Below, in pieces: positions 45,949-58,261 of a stretch of DNA of 64,000 nt. The stretch covers positions 33,329-97,328 of the forward strand of contig AJFK01000025.1 of NCBI GenBank assembly GCA_000467715.1. Direction: 5' to 3'. Within the stretch, counting starts at the first letter, position 1; each line of letters begins with the position of its first letter. Under the pieces are notes generated by a model. It searched no databases. It saw nothing but the letters and a program-made list of their open reading frames with translations, and had not been told where the DNA came from. The stretch is from Hysterium pulicare CBS 123377. Lineage: Eukaryota > Ascomycota > Dothideomycetes > Hysteriales > Hysteriaceae. Position numbers and translations under genes: made by a program.

Positions 45949-46602
45949 ATGTCGACCTCTGGCCCAATAACCGAATTCCCTGCACCCGGTCTGCGGAATC
46001 CCGAAAGACTCATCACCGGTTTCAATTCAGAGGGGAAATCGGTATTCCAAACTACCGATAATGGAGACCACAAGCGTATCATGGTCCAGGGAGCAGCTGC
46101 TCAGAACATTATGTATAGCGCCAGCAAGATCCCCATCGATGTGAACAACGATGCGGATCTCAAATTTGCCGAAGAGAACAGGGTTCGTATAGTCACTTTA
46201 ACCCCCACTTTAGATGATGTGACTGGAGTCATCATCTCCACACTCAAAGTCGGATTAGGCGCTGACAACATCCAGCCCGGGCTAACCTTACCAAACGGCT
46301 GTGTTGTCCGGATGATCGATTTCGCCCCAGGCGCCGAATCCGTTTGGCACCGCTCCCTATGCGTGGGAATCGGAACGGTATGTGAAGGGGAATTCTTGTT
46401 TTCGCTCGACGGAGGTGAGAGCAGAACCATGCGGGCCGGGGATTTTTCCATCAACCGGGGCGGCATGCACAAGTGGAAGAACCTTTCCGAAGATAAGCCT
46501 GGGCGGATGGTGTGGTTCCTTGTGGACGCTGAGCCAATTGTAGTCAAAGGGGAGGCGCTCAAGGAGGAAATGGGTACTCTGGCCACGGAGTATGTAGACT
46601 GA
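45949..46602 (+). CDS. cupin-domain protein of the polyketide cluster
   Basis: Single exon, 217 residues from ATG 45949 (MSTSGPITEFPAPGLRNPERL); an in-frame ATG at 45886 would add 21 residues. The N-terminal segment NPERLITGFNSEGKSVFQT is shared by a group of fungal cupins. The cupin barrel has motif 1 as SVWHRSLCVGIGTVCEGE (only one His of the usual H-x-H is present) and motif 2 as AGDFSINRGGMHKWKN with its His and Asn. A reduced metal site may mean a non-oxygenase role. Cupins of this kind are a hallmark of salicylaldehyde-type HR-PKS clusters. It is co-directional with the SDR and PKS, 231 nt after the SDR stop codon. Confidence 0.87.
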   Translation: MSTSGPITEFPAPGLRNPERLITGFNSEGKSVFQTTDNGDHKRIMVQGAAAQNIMYSASKIPIDVNNDADLKFAEENRVRIVTLTPTLDDVTGVIISTLKVGLGADNIQPGLTLPNGCVVRMIDFAPGAESVWHRSLCVGIGTVCEGEFLFSLDGGESRTMRAGDFSINRGGMHKWKNLSEDKPGRMVWFLVDAEPIVVKGEALKEEMGTLATEYVD

Positions 46603-47283
46603 ATTAGGAAATAAGACGGAATGATGATCCGGAAATAGACATTAGAAGTCGCGAATAGCTTTGGGGGAATGCTACCTTGTGCCTCCCAGTCGTTCTGATT
46701 AAATGAAAGCGGTGAAACATACTCCAATCGTTGCACAGTAGTGCTAGTCCTCTGGACCGCATACCTTCACTAATATGAATCAACCCTTTTCAGCCCCGTA
46801 AGGTGGATTGTGGCGTGCGGCTCGGTCGGGTATGATATTAACACCGTTTTTGGGGAACGTCCGACCCGAGGCTAAAAGCCTGTACATGCCCTGGGAACGA
46901 ATAACATGACGGTTTCTCTCGCAAGAGATCTCGTGAGAGCTGGGCGCTATAAGCCCCAAGCTTATTCCAAGGTGATGTGGTGATGTTGAAGTCCGGAAGG
47001 ATCGTGGCTTAGAGCTAGGATCCTTACCGTAATTAGCTTGCAACGGCGTCCAACGTGCAGCCAATAGGGCATTTACGATACAAGCCAGCTGCAAGCGCCG
47101 ATGACCTGGCTGAAATGGTACACCTTGATACCACATCCAATCTTTGAGGTGTGTGGCAGAGCGAAGCTTTATCGTTAACATTTCAGCCTGTATCGATATA
47201 AGATGGTCGGATTAGACTGTGGACCATAGTTCTGCCTATTTCTTATTCACGCTCGTTCATCTTCTTGATAATCTCTCCAAAAG
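46603..47283. promoter_or_regulatory. HR-PKS promoter region
   Basis: 681 bp between cupin and PKS. A minus-strand frame at 46780-47181 has no motif. Pyrimidine-rich sequence precedes the PKS start. Confidence 0.5.
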
Positions 47284-50200
47284 ATGTCTCCTAGTTTCGA
47301 TTCCGTTCCGGATCCCTATCCTACGGAAGAGATGACGAATGAGCATTCAATTGGCACCGTGGAGGAGATGGCATACGGAGCGTCGACTATTCACATTGAG
47401 AATGACTACGGATCAGAGGAGACAGCTACAAATTCGAGAACATCCAATAGAGAGCCAATAGCGATTGTGGGAATGAGTAGGTCTGGATGTACTCTGAATC
47501 GACATGCGCTTACATGCCACTTTCCAGGTTGTCGGTTACCGGGCCAAGTCGATTGCCCTTCGAAAATGTGGCAGTTTCTGGCTGCAGGAAAATCAGCCCA
47601 CTGCAAAGTCCCATTGAATCGATTTAATGTAGACGGTTTCTATCATCCGGATCCCAATCGGAGCGGCAGCATGAACGTGGACGGGGGCTACTTCATACAA
47701 GAGGATATCCGGGAGTTTGAGCCCAGTTTTTTTGGAATTAATAATCTCGAAGCTACGTACATGGATCCACAGCAGCGAAAGCTCCTTGAGGTAGTGTATG
47801 AATGCTTTGAAAATGCCGGCGCCCCCGCAGAGAAAATCTCTGGTGCCAATGTTGGATGTTATGTCGGTGCTTTCACGATGGATTTCCAGCTCATGCAGGC
47901 GTCCGATCCCATGCACTTTCATCGTTACAGCGCAACGGGCATGGGAACGACTCTCTTGGCAAATAGGATAAGCCATGCTTTCAACTTACTGGGACCGAGT
48001 GTTGTGCTGGACACGGCCTGCAGTTCTTCGTTATATTCACTCCATACAGCTGTCAACGCCCTGAGAGCAGGCGATTGCGATGCAGCAGTTGTCGCAGGTG
48101 TGAATTTGATTCAATCTCCTAATCAGTTTGTGGGAACTCAGAAAGCCGGGGTACTGTCGGGCTCGTCAACATGCCGCACCTTTGACAGTGCGGCGGACGG
48201 TTATGGAAGAGCTGATGGTGTTGGTGCACTCTATATCAAACGGCTTAGCGACGCTATTCAAGACGGAGATCCGATTCGGTCCATCGTCCGGGAAACCGCT
48301 CTCAATAGCAACGGTAAAACCCCTGGAATCACCCTTCCAAGTTCAACTGCACAGGAAGCAGTCATGAGGAAGGCATATGCAATGTCGGGGCTGGATCCCA
48401 ATGATACTGACTATGTTGAATGCCATGGAACAGGTAAGCTCGTGGACTTTTCTCATTTCACATATATAGTCAAACTTGGTCCCAATATAGGAAAAAGATG
48501 GTCGATGAAATTACGAGACTGCTGCACAGATCTACCTATGGGTTGACTAAAGTACTATCTGGAATGCGACGAATATTTCCCTAAGAAGACGAAAACTGTG
48601 ATGAAGAAGATTCTGACGTCTTCATAGGGACAGCCGTTGGTGATCCCCTTGAAGTGGAGGCGCTATCCAGAGTTTTCAATCGCCAAGGCCAACGGTCGTT
48701 ATTGATAGGCTCGGTATGTTTGCCGCTGTATGAATTAAGCATCTAAAACTAATAGTTCAAGGTCAAAACCAATTTTGGGCACTCTGAAGCTGCAAGCGGC
48801 ATTACTAGCATAATTAAAGCAACTTTGGCATTAGAGAATGAAATGATACCAGCCACGATAGGGGTATCAAACGTCAGTCCCAAGCTCCAACTAGAAGAGC
48901 GGAACCTTCAAATTGTCCGTGAAACGACGCAATGGCCATCGAAGAATGTTAAAGCCCCTCGACGAATCAGCATCAACTCCTTCGGTTATGGAGGAGCAAA
49001 CGCGCACGCCATTCTCGAGAGAAGTGACGTACATACCCCTAAATCATCTCCAACTCATGTGCGCAATAAGAAAACATCATTTCTGTTTCCATTTTCGGCT
49101 AAGAGTCCATGGTCTTTACGGAGACGAGTCGATGATTTGGCTGCCGCGAATATGCCGAACCTGGATCTTCACAACCTTTCATTCACATTAACTAACCACA
49201 GATCTGAGTTCCCCAATCGTGGATACCTTGTCGTAAAACAAAACTCGGTCGAGGAAGATATTCACTCGGAGAAACTGCAGACCACTGAAGAAGCCGCGGG
49301 TCCGGCTTCAAAACACCCCGTGGCGTTTGTCTACACGGGTCAAGGAGCTCAGTGGGCAGGCATGGGTCGCCAATTGATGGAAGAATACCCAAGTTTTCGG
49401 CGTTCTATCAGAAGACTTGATACTGTCTTAGGACGTCTTCCCCATGGCCCGGATTGGACTATAGAAGGTATCTTAACCTCTCAAATATCGGTAGAAAGGC
49501 TTACAAATCTCTTTAGAAACGATTAAAAACACAACGGCTGACGAAATCAACCATCCGCTTCGAGCACAAACGGTGTGTTCCGCCCTGCAAATTGCTATCA
49601 CCCAACTGTTTCTGGTCTGGGGCATAAAGCCCGCCTGCGTTGTGGGACACTCTTCGGGTGAGTTTCTAATACTTCTTCCAGCGGGACAATCTTTCCTAAC
49701 TGACATTTGAATAGGTGAAATTGCTTCAGCGTACTGCGCTGGACATATCACCGAAGAAGAGGCGATCACCGTAGCCTATTACCGTGGCTACAGTACTTCA
49801 AAAGTGCCTCAACCTGGCGCAATGCTTGCCGTTGGGCTCGCAAAGGAAGAAGCTTTAAGCTATATTGAAAGTGCTGGCGTCTCTGGAACCGTTCGAATCG
49901 CGTGTTTCAATTCTCCTGAAAATGTGACGCTAAGTGGTGATGCCGAAGACGTGGGAAAGTTGCTTGCAGCATTCCAGGAACGTGGAGTCTTTGCAAGGAA
50001 ACTTCAAACGCAAGGCAGAGCGTATCATTCACATCATATGAAAACGACAGGTGCCCAGTACGAAGAACACACCAAGGCTCTCCTATCACATGGCAACGGC
50101 TTAGAAAAGTTCAACGTGCGATGGATATCCTCGCTCACAGGCAAAGATATCACTTCCAAAATTTCTCCAGGATATTGGCGACAAAACTTGGAAAACCCGG

Positions 50201-53200
50201 TACTCTTCACAACGGCGATCGAGAACATGTTTCAAAAATCTAACTACCATTTGGTGGAGATTGGTCCGCACTCAGCATTGGCTCTTCCAATTAAGCAGAT
50301 TCTTTCGCAGCCTCATCTCCAGCAGTCAAAGTATCTTTACGATTCGGCTCTAGTCAGGGGAAAGAATGCCATCGACACGCTGCTCCAAGTAGCTGGAAAT
50401 CTCTACCTTCAAGGTCATAAGGTGAACATAGACGAGATCAATAGGCTTCCCGCGAACGTCGACGGGGTTAATGGGACACATACGATCGGACACGTTGCAA
50501 ACGGGATACATGCGAACGGAGGCTTAGTCAATGGGAAGCAGGAAAAGCCAAGGCAAAACATGGGTACAGTCCATACAGACATAGTCGTGGACCTTCCCCG
50601 TTACCCATGGCATTACGAGTCTCTGCTCTGGAGCGAGCCTCGAGCCAGTAAAGAAATGAGGAGCCACAAATACCCGCCTCACGAATTACTAGGCTCCAAA
50701 ATCCACGGAGGAGATGGAATCACGCATACCTGGAGAAACAATCTACGATTGAAGGATTGCCAATGGTTGGAGGGTCATAAGCTCGACCAAACAACGATTT
50801 TCCCGGCAGCAGCATATATCACTCTTGGCATTGAAGCCGTTTGTCAAGCCACAGATACCTCACTACAAGCGAACCCATGTTTCTACCTTAAAGACATCAA
50901 GATTCTTAAGGCTCTCGTGTTAGCCGATGACGACCCTGAATCCGGTGTAGAAATTCTCACCTCCTTGCGACCGCGAAACCCGAGTTCTGCTTCAAAACAA
51001 CATGACTCGTCATGGGTTTTCGAGGTCAGCTCTTTTTCTGAGAGCACGGCAGAACAGCACGCATCTGGAGTGATCAAGATCGATTACCAGCGGGAACCTC
51101 ACCCTTTGCAGATTCCAAAGGTTGCCATGGAGCCAAGAGGAGCAGCAGGTTGGTACAAGAAATTCGCAAAGGAAGGATTGGGTTTTGGTGGAGACTTCCA
51201 ATCCCTGGCTGAAATAAGCACACCCCGTCAAAAAACCGCCATGCAAAGCAAGGGCGTCACTCGACTTCCACGGGCTCGGAAATATCCATCATACGCAATA
51301 CACCCAGCCACTTTGGATGCGATGTTGCAGAGTGGTATAATCGCCGACACGAAAGGGCATATCAAGAATCTTAAGGCTAAGGTACCGATTAGTATTGATG
51401 AAGTACGGGTCTTCGCTTCTGGCGTCAAAATCTCAGGGGCTACCAGTCTCAATATTGATGCTGTATCTGAGCCTTTACCGTTTGGAACGATAAATATTTC
51501 CGCAGACTTGCTCGGTCAGGATGCATCTATTATTTGCCAGGTCCGGGGGTGTCGAGCTATGACGTATCGCAGTTCCAGCATCAACCTTGGGAACGAGGAG
51601 CGACATCCAATGCTACGAGTTGAATGGAAGCCTGATATCACCTCTTTGCAAGCCCAGCACTCCGACAGCTTCTCGGCGGTACTTAACTCATATGTCTCAT
51701 CAGGTCTGGAAGCAGGAAGTGACCCATTCCATAACAAGGTTTCATATCTTCTTGGTTTGATATCACATCATCGACCAGAGGCTCGAATACTTGAGCTTGA
51801 TACCGAAGACATTGAGTTTACTCGATCGGTGGCCAAATGCCTAGGAGTTGGAACTACTTTCTCATCGTGTCATTCGTACACTCAAGGCCGGTTAACAGAA
51901 TTCAATGTCTTATCCACCCGTACTATTTCCTCATCCTCAGGGATGTCTGAATTAAAGTTCGAACGGTGCAGCGCAGACACCATGTTCGATGCAATTTTGC
52001 TCCCAAGCGTCAGTTCTCGCCCCTTTCTCTCTAACACATGCTAATCCCGTATTCAGATCACAAATACCGGCTCGTCTGCTGAGATGGATCTTGAGCATGT
52101 AGTGAGGCATCTCTCATCAGATGCATTTGTGATTGGAAGGTTCCTCAGTCACGGATTTGCAGAGGTCTCAAAACTAGGTCTTTCACCGATCTTCGTTGGT
52201 CATGAAGGCACTCAGGACGCGCAAACTATTGTGCTTAGACGCACGAACTCTCCAACGGAAAGCCTTCGGGATGTTTCAAATCCAGTCCTACTTGTATGTC
52301 CAACCATTCATTTATATCCAATAACCTATGTTGACGCACTCGCAAGGTCGAAAACGAATCATCTTCTGCCTTGAATGACCTTATCGTAAAAAAGTTGAGC
52401 ACCGAGCTTGAAAAGTCGATAACGCGCATACTTCTCAAAGATATATCAAAAGCTAGCATCCCACCCAACGCTGCCATAATCTCCACCATCGAACTTGACC
52501 AACCCTTCCTCGCGACAATGTCTGAAGAAGAGATGCTCCGATTCAAAGTCTTGACAGATAGAGCTTCAGTCATTCTCTGGATTACCGGTGGAAGTCTACT
52601 CCATTCTCCGAAGCCCGATGTCGCAGTTGTGTCTGGACTCTCCCGCGCCTTAATGCTAGAACAACCCTCTCTGAAGTTTGTGACGTACGACCTCGACTGG
52701 CCACATTCGGACTTGGAGACAACGGGAGATAACATCGCTTCAATTTTCTCCGATGTGCTCAATGGGATTAATCATGACTTCGAGTTTATTCAAGACCGTG
52801 GCTTGATACATGTTTCCAGATTCGTCCCTGATGCCCAGCTAAACCAGGGATTCCGAGAAAAGCAGGGCCTAGAGCTCGCGAAAGCTTGTCTTAAAGATAT
52901 CGCTCCTGTTCACCTTCCTATCATTTCCCTTTCTCGGGGAGACAAATACCATTTTGAACCGCTTCTCACTGCGGAGGATGAGCTTCCGGATGACTGGGTA
53001 AAAGTTGATGTGAAAGCTTTATCTCTTGATCGAAAGGTACAACTAAGATCTTAATACTTCTTCGCTTTATCTAACAATATACAGGTGCTCCAAGCAAATA
53101 ACTCAAATGACAACGTCTGCGCTTTCGGCTATTCTGGAGTTGTCCAAGAGGTTGGCAGCAACGTAATGGACCTGTTTCCAGGAGACCGGATTTGCGTTAT

Positions 53201-55398
53201 GGCTCCTAGTCAGATTGCCACGATAACAAAAGCGCCCGCATCTTATTGTCACAGAATGAGAGACGGGGAGGGTTACTTAGTGAGTATGAATCAACACCCA
53301 CCTTGAAAGAGATCTAATGCTGCGAAGGTCATGGCATCAATACTTCATGCTTTCAGCACTGTATTGTATGCTTTACATCATCAAGCTCGGTATCGAAAGG
53401 GTGAAGTAAGTGACTTTGCCAGTAGTTTCCGTATCTGAAGCTTATCATTGGTAGTCTGTCCTCATCACGAACCCGATTTGTGAATTTGGTGCAGCTGCTC
53501 TTCAAGCGGCACACGCCATTGACGCAGATGTAAGTTGTTAAAATATTCTAAATTCATTACTAATGCTAATTGTTAGGCCTATGTAATTGTCAAATCTGCG
53601 GAAGAAGCAGAGCTTGCGATGAAACAGCATAACGTCGATCCGACCCATATATTTAATATTCAGGAAGCGGCTATCGGTTCTGCAGAGCTTGCCCAAAAGT
53701 CTCATGATGGAGGTTTCGATATCATTCTCCACACGATGGATGGAGAAATTAGAGATGATATCTTGAAAGCATGCTCCGCCAATGGTCGTTTCATAAACGT
53801 CGCTACAGACGTGAGCGGTATTCCCTTGGATACGACCATCCTTTCTAGAGGTGCAAGTCTCACCTCGACCAATCTTCGACATCTTTATGACTCCAAGAAG
53901 GAATACCATCGCAAAGACTTGAATACGTAAGAATCAATTCACTGGATTTCGTTATTGGGACATTTTTGACATTTAGTGCAGAATCGCGACAGACGTTATT
54001 AAACTCTATCGAACGAAGAAAATTAGACCGGTGGAACCATTGGTAGGATTAGACGCATCGGATATCGACGACGTCTTTGAGAGACTGATATCGAAGAATG
54101 AGAGGGGTACGATTGCTCTTTCGTTCCAGAATCAAGATGCCGTGCTCAAGGTAATCCCCGTTTCTTCTGAAGGACTCGAAAAGGAAACTGATATTTGCAG
54201 TATCGACCTTTCCCATATGCTGCCAAGTTCCATCCGCAAAAGAGCTACGTGATGATCGGATGCCTGGGTGGCCTTGGCCGTTCTATCTCCAAATGGATGG
54301 TACAAAGAGGAGCCAGAAAATTCATTTTCCTGGGAAGAACGGGAACAGATAAAGCACCAGCCGCGAAGCTAGTTGAAGATCTGCAGGCTATGGCTTGTGA
54401 TGTGAAAGTAGCTCGAGGAGATGTGGCAACGTACGAAGATGTCGCCAATGCCGTCAATATTGCAGATGGTCCAATTGGGGGTGTTGTGCATGCAGCTATG
54501 GGGCTTAGTGTAAGCCCACTAACTTGATTAATATGGGAAAAAGAATCTAACATCATCACAGGAAGCGCTTTTCACAGCAATGTCATCCAAGGCTTGGCAC
54601 ACCGGCCTTGATCCCAAAATCCAAGGAGCCTGGAACTTACACAAAGCCATCTCAGGAAAAGACTCCGAACTCGACTTCTTCCTGATGACGAGTTCAGTAT
54701 CCGGTAGCGTGGGTACAGCAACCGAGAGCAACTACTGCGCCGGAAACTATTTCCTCGACGTCTTTGCCCGCTACCGCCGCAGTCTCGGATTACCAGCAAC
54801 ATCCGTGGGACTTGGGATGATCTCCGAAGTTGGATATCTACATGAGAACCCCGAAATTCAAGAACTGTTGGAACGGAAGGGGATCCAAGCTATTACGGAG
54901 GACGAAATGCTTCAAATCCTGGATATTTCGCTGACATCGAGCGGGAAGGGGTCCTCTGCTGGACATGTCTTGACTGGGCTTGAAACAACTAGCGCGAAAG
55001 AGCTGAGAAGGAAAGGTTTCGATGGACCACTATCTACTCTTACGGATCCACGAGCATCCCTCCTTTCTCGAGTCTTCAACGACGAACAAAACGTGTCGAC
55101 ACCAAGCAGCGGGACGGATGATCGATCGGAACTTGAGCTTTTGAGGCAGTTAGGTCAGCCTATCTTTGATCACGTCCTCAGAATCATCGCGAAGAAGTTC
55201 TCTAATGTTCTCCTTGTGACGGTCGATAAGCTGGATATCGAGAAGCCCTTGTCTCAGTTTGGTATGGACAGCATGCTTGCGGCGGAGGTGAGAACGTGGT
55301 TTTATCAGACTTTTACGGTAGATATCCCGTTCTTTGTGCTGCTAGCGAAGGATACGACTATTTCTTCTCTGGCGGGATTTACAGAGAAAGGGATTTGA
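47284..55398 (+). CDS. highly reducing iterative type I polyketide synthase (KS-AT-DH-psiMT-ER-KR-ACP)
   Basis: 15 exons: 47284-47476, 47528-48433, 48628-48713, 48762-49467, 49517-49657, 49715-52008, 52057-52293, 52347-53036, 53085-53279, 53328-53405, 53455-53529, 53577-53926, 53982-54150, 54201-54509 and 54562-55398; 2421 residues. KS from about 57 with DTACSSS (Cys229), HGTG His364 across an intron, and NFGHSEAASG His402. AT from about 580 with GHSSG (Ser676). DH from about 1000 with WLEGHKLDQTT (His1032) and HPATLDAMLQ (Asp1212). The methyltransferase region at about 1320-1500 is short and has RILELDTED where LEIGAGTGG is expected, so it is probably dead. ER about 1715-2040 with a weak nucleotide loop (NPICEFGAAA). 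KR with CLGGLGRS at about 2052 and NYCAGN. ACP with GMDSM near 2379. No release domain, so an outside enzyme or spontaneous step must release the chain. Confidence 0.95.
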
Positions 55399-56477
55399 GG
55401 CTCTTGAACTTCGTAACGAAGATTACCTTCTAATTTGTTGGGGTTCATGGTAACTAGAAGAGTAGTTTTAGATCTCTTAGCTTGAGATTCGTGATATGGA
55501 TCTGATATTTCTGGTTGAGCTTCGCCAGATCTTTGTACCCATAATTCACAATGTAGGTCGGGTGCTTGTACTGGCATTGTCGTGTACGGCCAGAAGTCAA
55601 AGAGTCGAATCTTTTGAACTATCATGTCTTGCATGCTGCGTGCTCATCATCGAAATCCTGCAAACTTTAGAGCGGATTTTCGTGTTTAGAATAAGCTGAA
55701 ATGGATGTTGAGGCTCTGGGTGTTTGTCGTCTCGAAGTATGCAACTAGGGCCAGAGTTGAAGGCCTCCAGCTTCATTGCTTCGGCTCTTCCGATAGGTCA
55801 CATGACGGAATCTGACGAAGTGGTCCGTTTCTATGCAGTCAGCAAGCCACATGGCACGGCAGTCGTTCTGCATGCCGGCGTTATGTCAAGCGCTCGTTTT
55901 GGACATTGCAGTATCTTTGCAAATGTGAGCCGTGAAAGAATCCGGTTAAAGAACAGCATTGCACTCCTTCAGTATAAATTGAAGTTGCATGCGTCGTGTG
56001 CTTGGGGTGCGGCCGGACCACCACGTGAATCCTTCTAACCCTTGCTGCTGACACTAAACGACCTGCATCTTGGCTACATACGCATCGTTTCTACGGACTC
56101 CGCCTCTTTTAATTTCCACTTCAGTAGACGCCTCCTGCGCCTCTCACCAGCTTCTGAATCCCACAACGCCTGCGAGACCATGAATTGTGGATTTAAAGGT
56201 GGTAAGTCCGGCGTCCGCTTTCAAATCTCACTAATATTTACCTAAATGCCTTGAAAAGCCTAGCTTCGATCTCTCGCAAGTGAAATTCGTCGTGTGGCCG
56301 CTGCAAGGTCATATTTTCTACCTCTTTTCCCTTTGCGTACAATCCCCTGTCGGGATCCTGAGCTCTCGTAACTCGGTATACTTCCTGCTGTATGTCTCTC
56401 TTCCACGTGTGTTTCCCTCCCTTCCATCTATTTCCTTGCATCCAGTCCCTTGCGACTTCTTGTACAACCCAGCTAAC
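55399..56477. other. intergenic region between PKS and FAD oxidoreductase
   Basis: About 1.1 kb. CACGTG boxes at 56022 and 56404. Open frames present (for example 55724-56038) have no motif. A pyrimidine-rich leader precedes the next start. Confidence 0.45.
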
Positions 56478-58261
56478 ATGGTGTCGCTTTCATTGGCGGG
56501 TCTAGTTCTCAGAGCTGCTATGGATTTGAAGACTCTCTTCCAAAGCTCTAATAACCATTGGTCTAGCAATACTCAGGTCTTGTTTTCGAACGACCCTCAA
56601 TTCGCCAATGACACTCAAAGATGGAATTCTTATGAGGAACCGACTTTCAAGGCCCTTGTTCGACCGGGAAGCGCAGCAGATGTTCAGAAGGCCGTAAGTA
56701 CCACTCTCAAATAAGCAACGATGAATTATTCTTCATCTGTACCTTGGCGCGACCTCCGGATACCATCAATTCACCTTATAGCAGTTGACAATTCGAAGGT
56801 TAAAATTGCCGTATCGAATAATGTTCCCTTCCTCGTGACGGGCGGTACACACGGCTACAGCACCACCTTTGGCATGCTGGACAACGGTCTTGCCATCGAC
56901 ATGAGAAATTTCAACTCCGTGACCATTGATGCGGCAGCAAATACCATGACCGTTGGTGGAGGCACCATCTTCAACCAAGTCTTCGATCCACTATATAATG
57001 CCGGCAAAGAAATTCGTGAGTCTTCATTGACATTCTGGATATCAAGCTACTACATCGGCAGTCTAGCAATATGTGCAGATTGCTAACACTATAGCCATGC
57101 AGAAAGCGGTGTCTGCTCCACCGTAGGAGTTATCGGTGTCACTCTGGGTGGCGGTGTTGGTCGATATCAAGGTTTTCATGGCCTGCTGCTTGACGCTTTA
57201 CAATCAGTTCGCCTGGTTACGGCCGCTGGCGACCTGATCACCGTTTCGTCGACGTCAAACTCGGATCTCTTCTGGGGCTTGCGAGGCGCAGGCATGAACT
57301 ATGGGGCTATCACTGAGGCGACATACCGTGTGAGCGATCTGACGAATGGCGGGCAGGTTAGGAACGCAGACCTCATTTTCCTTGCCAGTTCTGTACCAGA
57401 CTTGTTCAAGACGATTCAGACTTTCAAAGCTACGCAGCCGGCAAAGCTTTCTTGCATAGCATTCATCCATTGTGGTGATACTGGCGAGGTGAGTTCACCC
57501 TTCTCTTCAAGAAGCCATTGCGCTAGAATCTTATGAACCCAACCCGTCTTAGGCTCAAATTATCGTCAACCTCTCCTACCCAGGGCCGGAAGATGAATTC
57601 ATAACATTCATCCAACCGTTCCTGGATCTCCAGCCTGCGGTTCAGAACATCAGCACCATACCATGGAACAAACTAATAACGCAAGCCGGATTTGGAGTCG
57701 ACGCCATGCTCTCTGTCAAAGGTGCACCACATAGCGTCTTCAGCGCCAACCTGAAGCAGATCGACGCACCGACTTGGGTTCAAATATTCAACAAGACCAA
57801 TGACTTCTATGCGTCGACGCCGGCCGGCCGCCCTAGCGCTATCGCAATCGAGATCTATTCGGATGCGGCTAATATTGCTGTGCCGTACGATTCCACCGCC
57901 TACCCCTGGCGCGATGCTCAAGCTTATAGGTAAGCTTAGCTACACCACTACTTTTCGTATCATCTTCATCCCTATCATCACTTCCCGCCAACTAACCCCG
58001 CTCACACCAAACAGCATGTTCCAAATGTCCTGGGCCGATCCCAGCATCACCGACACCGCCAACGCCCTCGGTCGCGAGCTGCGCGACATGGTAGTAGCCA
58101 CTTCGGGCTATAGCGGGCTCACGACATATGTCAGTTACGCGCACGGCGACGAGCCTCTGGCGGAAAAGTACGGCGCCGACAAATTGCCCCGTCTCAAGGC
58201 GCTGAAGGATAAATGGGATCCGAAGAATGTGTTCGCGTATAATAATGCTATTACCCCATGA
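56478..58261 (+). CDS. FAD-linked oxidoreductase, berberine-bridge-enzyme-like
   Basis: Exons 56478-56693, 56799-57015, 57103-57488, 57553-57929 and 58015-58261, total 480 residues. PCMH-type FAD domain: ALVRPGSAADVQKAVKIAVS is restored by the first splice, then VPFLVTGGTHGYS carries the conserved GG-x-HG motif whose His can bind flavin 8-alpha. GVCSTVGVIGVTLGGGVGRY and LFWGLRGAGMNYGAI are the other FAD signatures. The C-terminal BBE segment ends KYGADKLPRLKALKDKWDP and KNVFAYNNAITP, as expected. The Cys of the second covalent flavin link is a candidate in GVCSTVG. No clear signal peptide. In related clusters such enzymes oxidise an alcohol or aldehyde late in the pathway; the step here is inferred. 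Confidence 0.9.

Noticed and set aside
46780-47181. 133-codon minus-strand frame in the PKS promoter
   Set aside because: No motif; sits in the region needed for the PKS promoter.
57600-58261. Split of the FAD oxidoreductase into two genes
   Set aside because: The frame change is explained by an 85-nt intron (57930-58014) with good splice sites that restores the BBE C-terminus.
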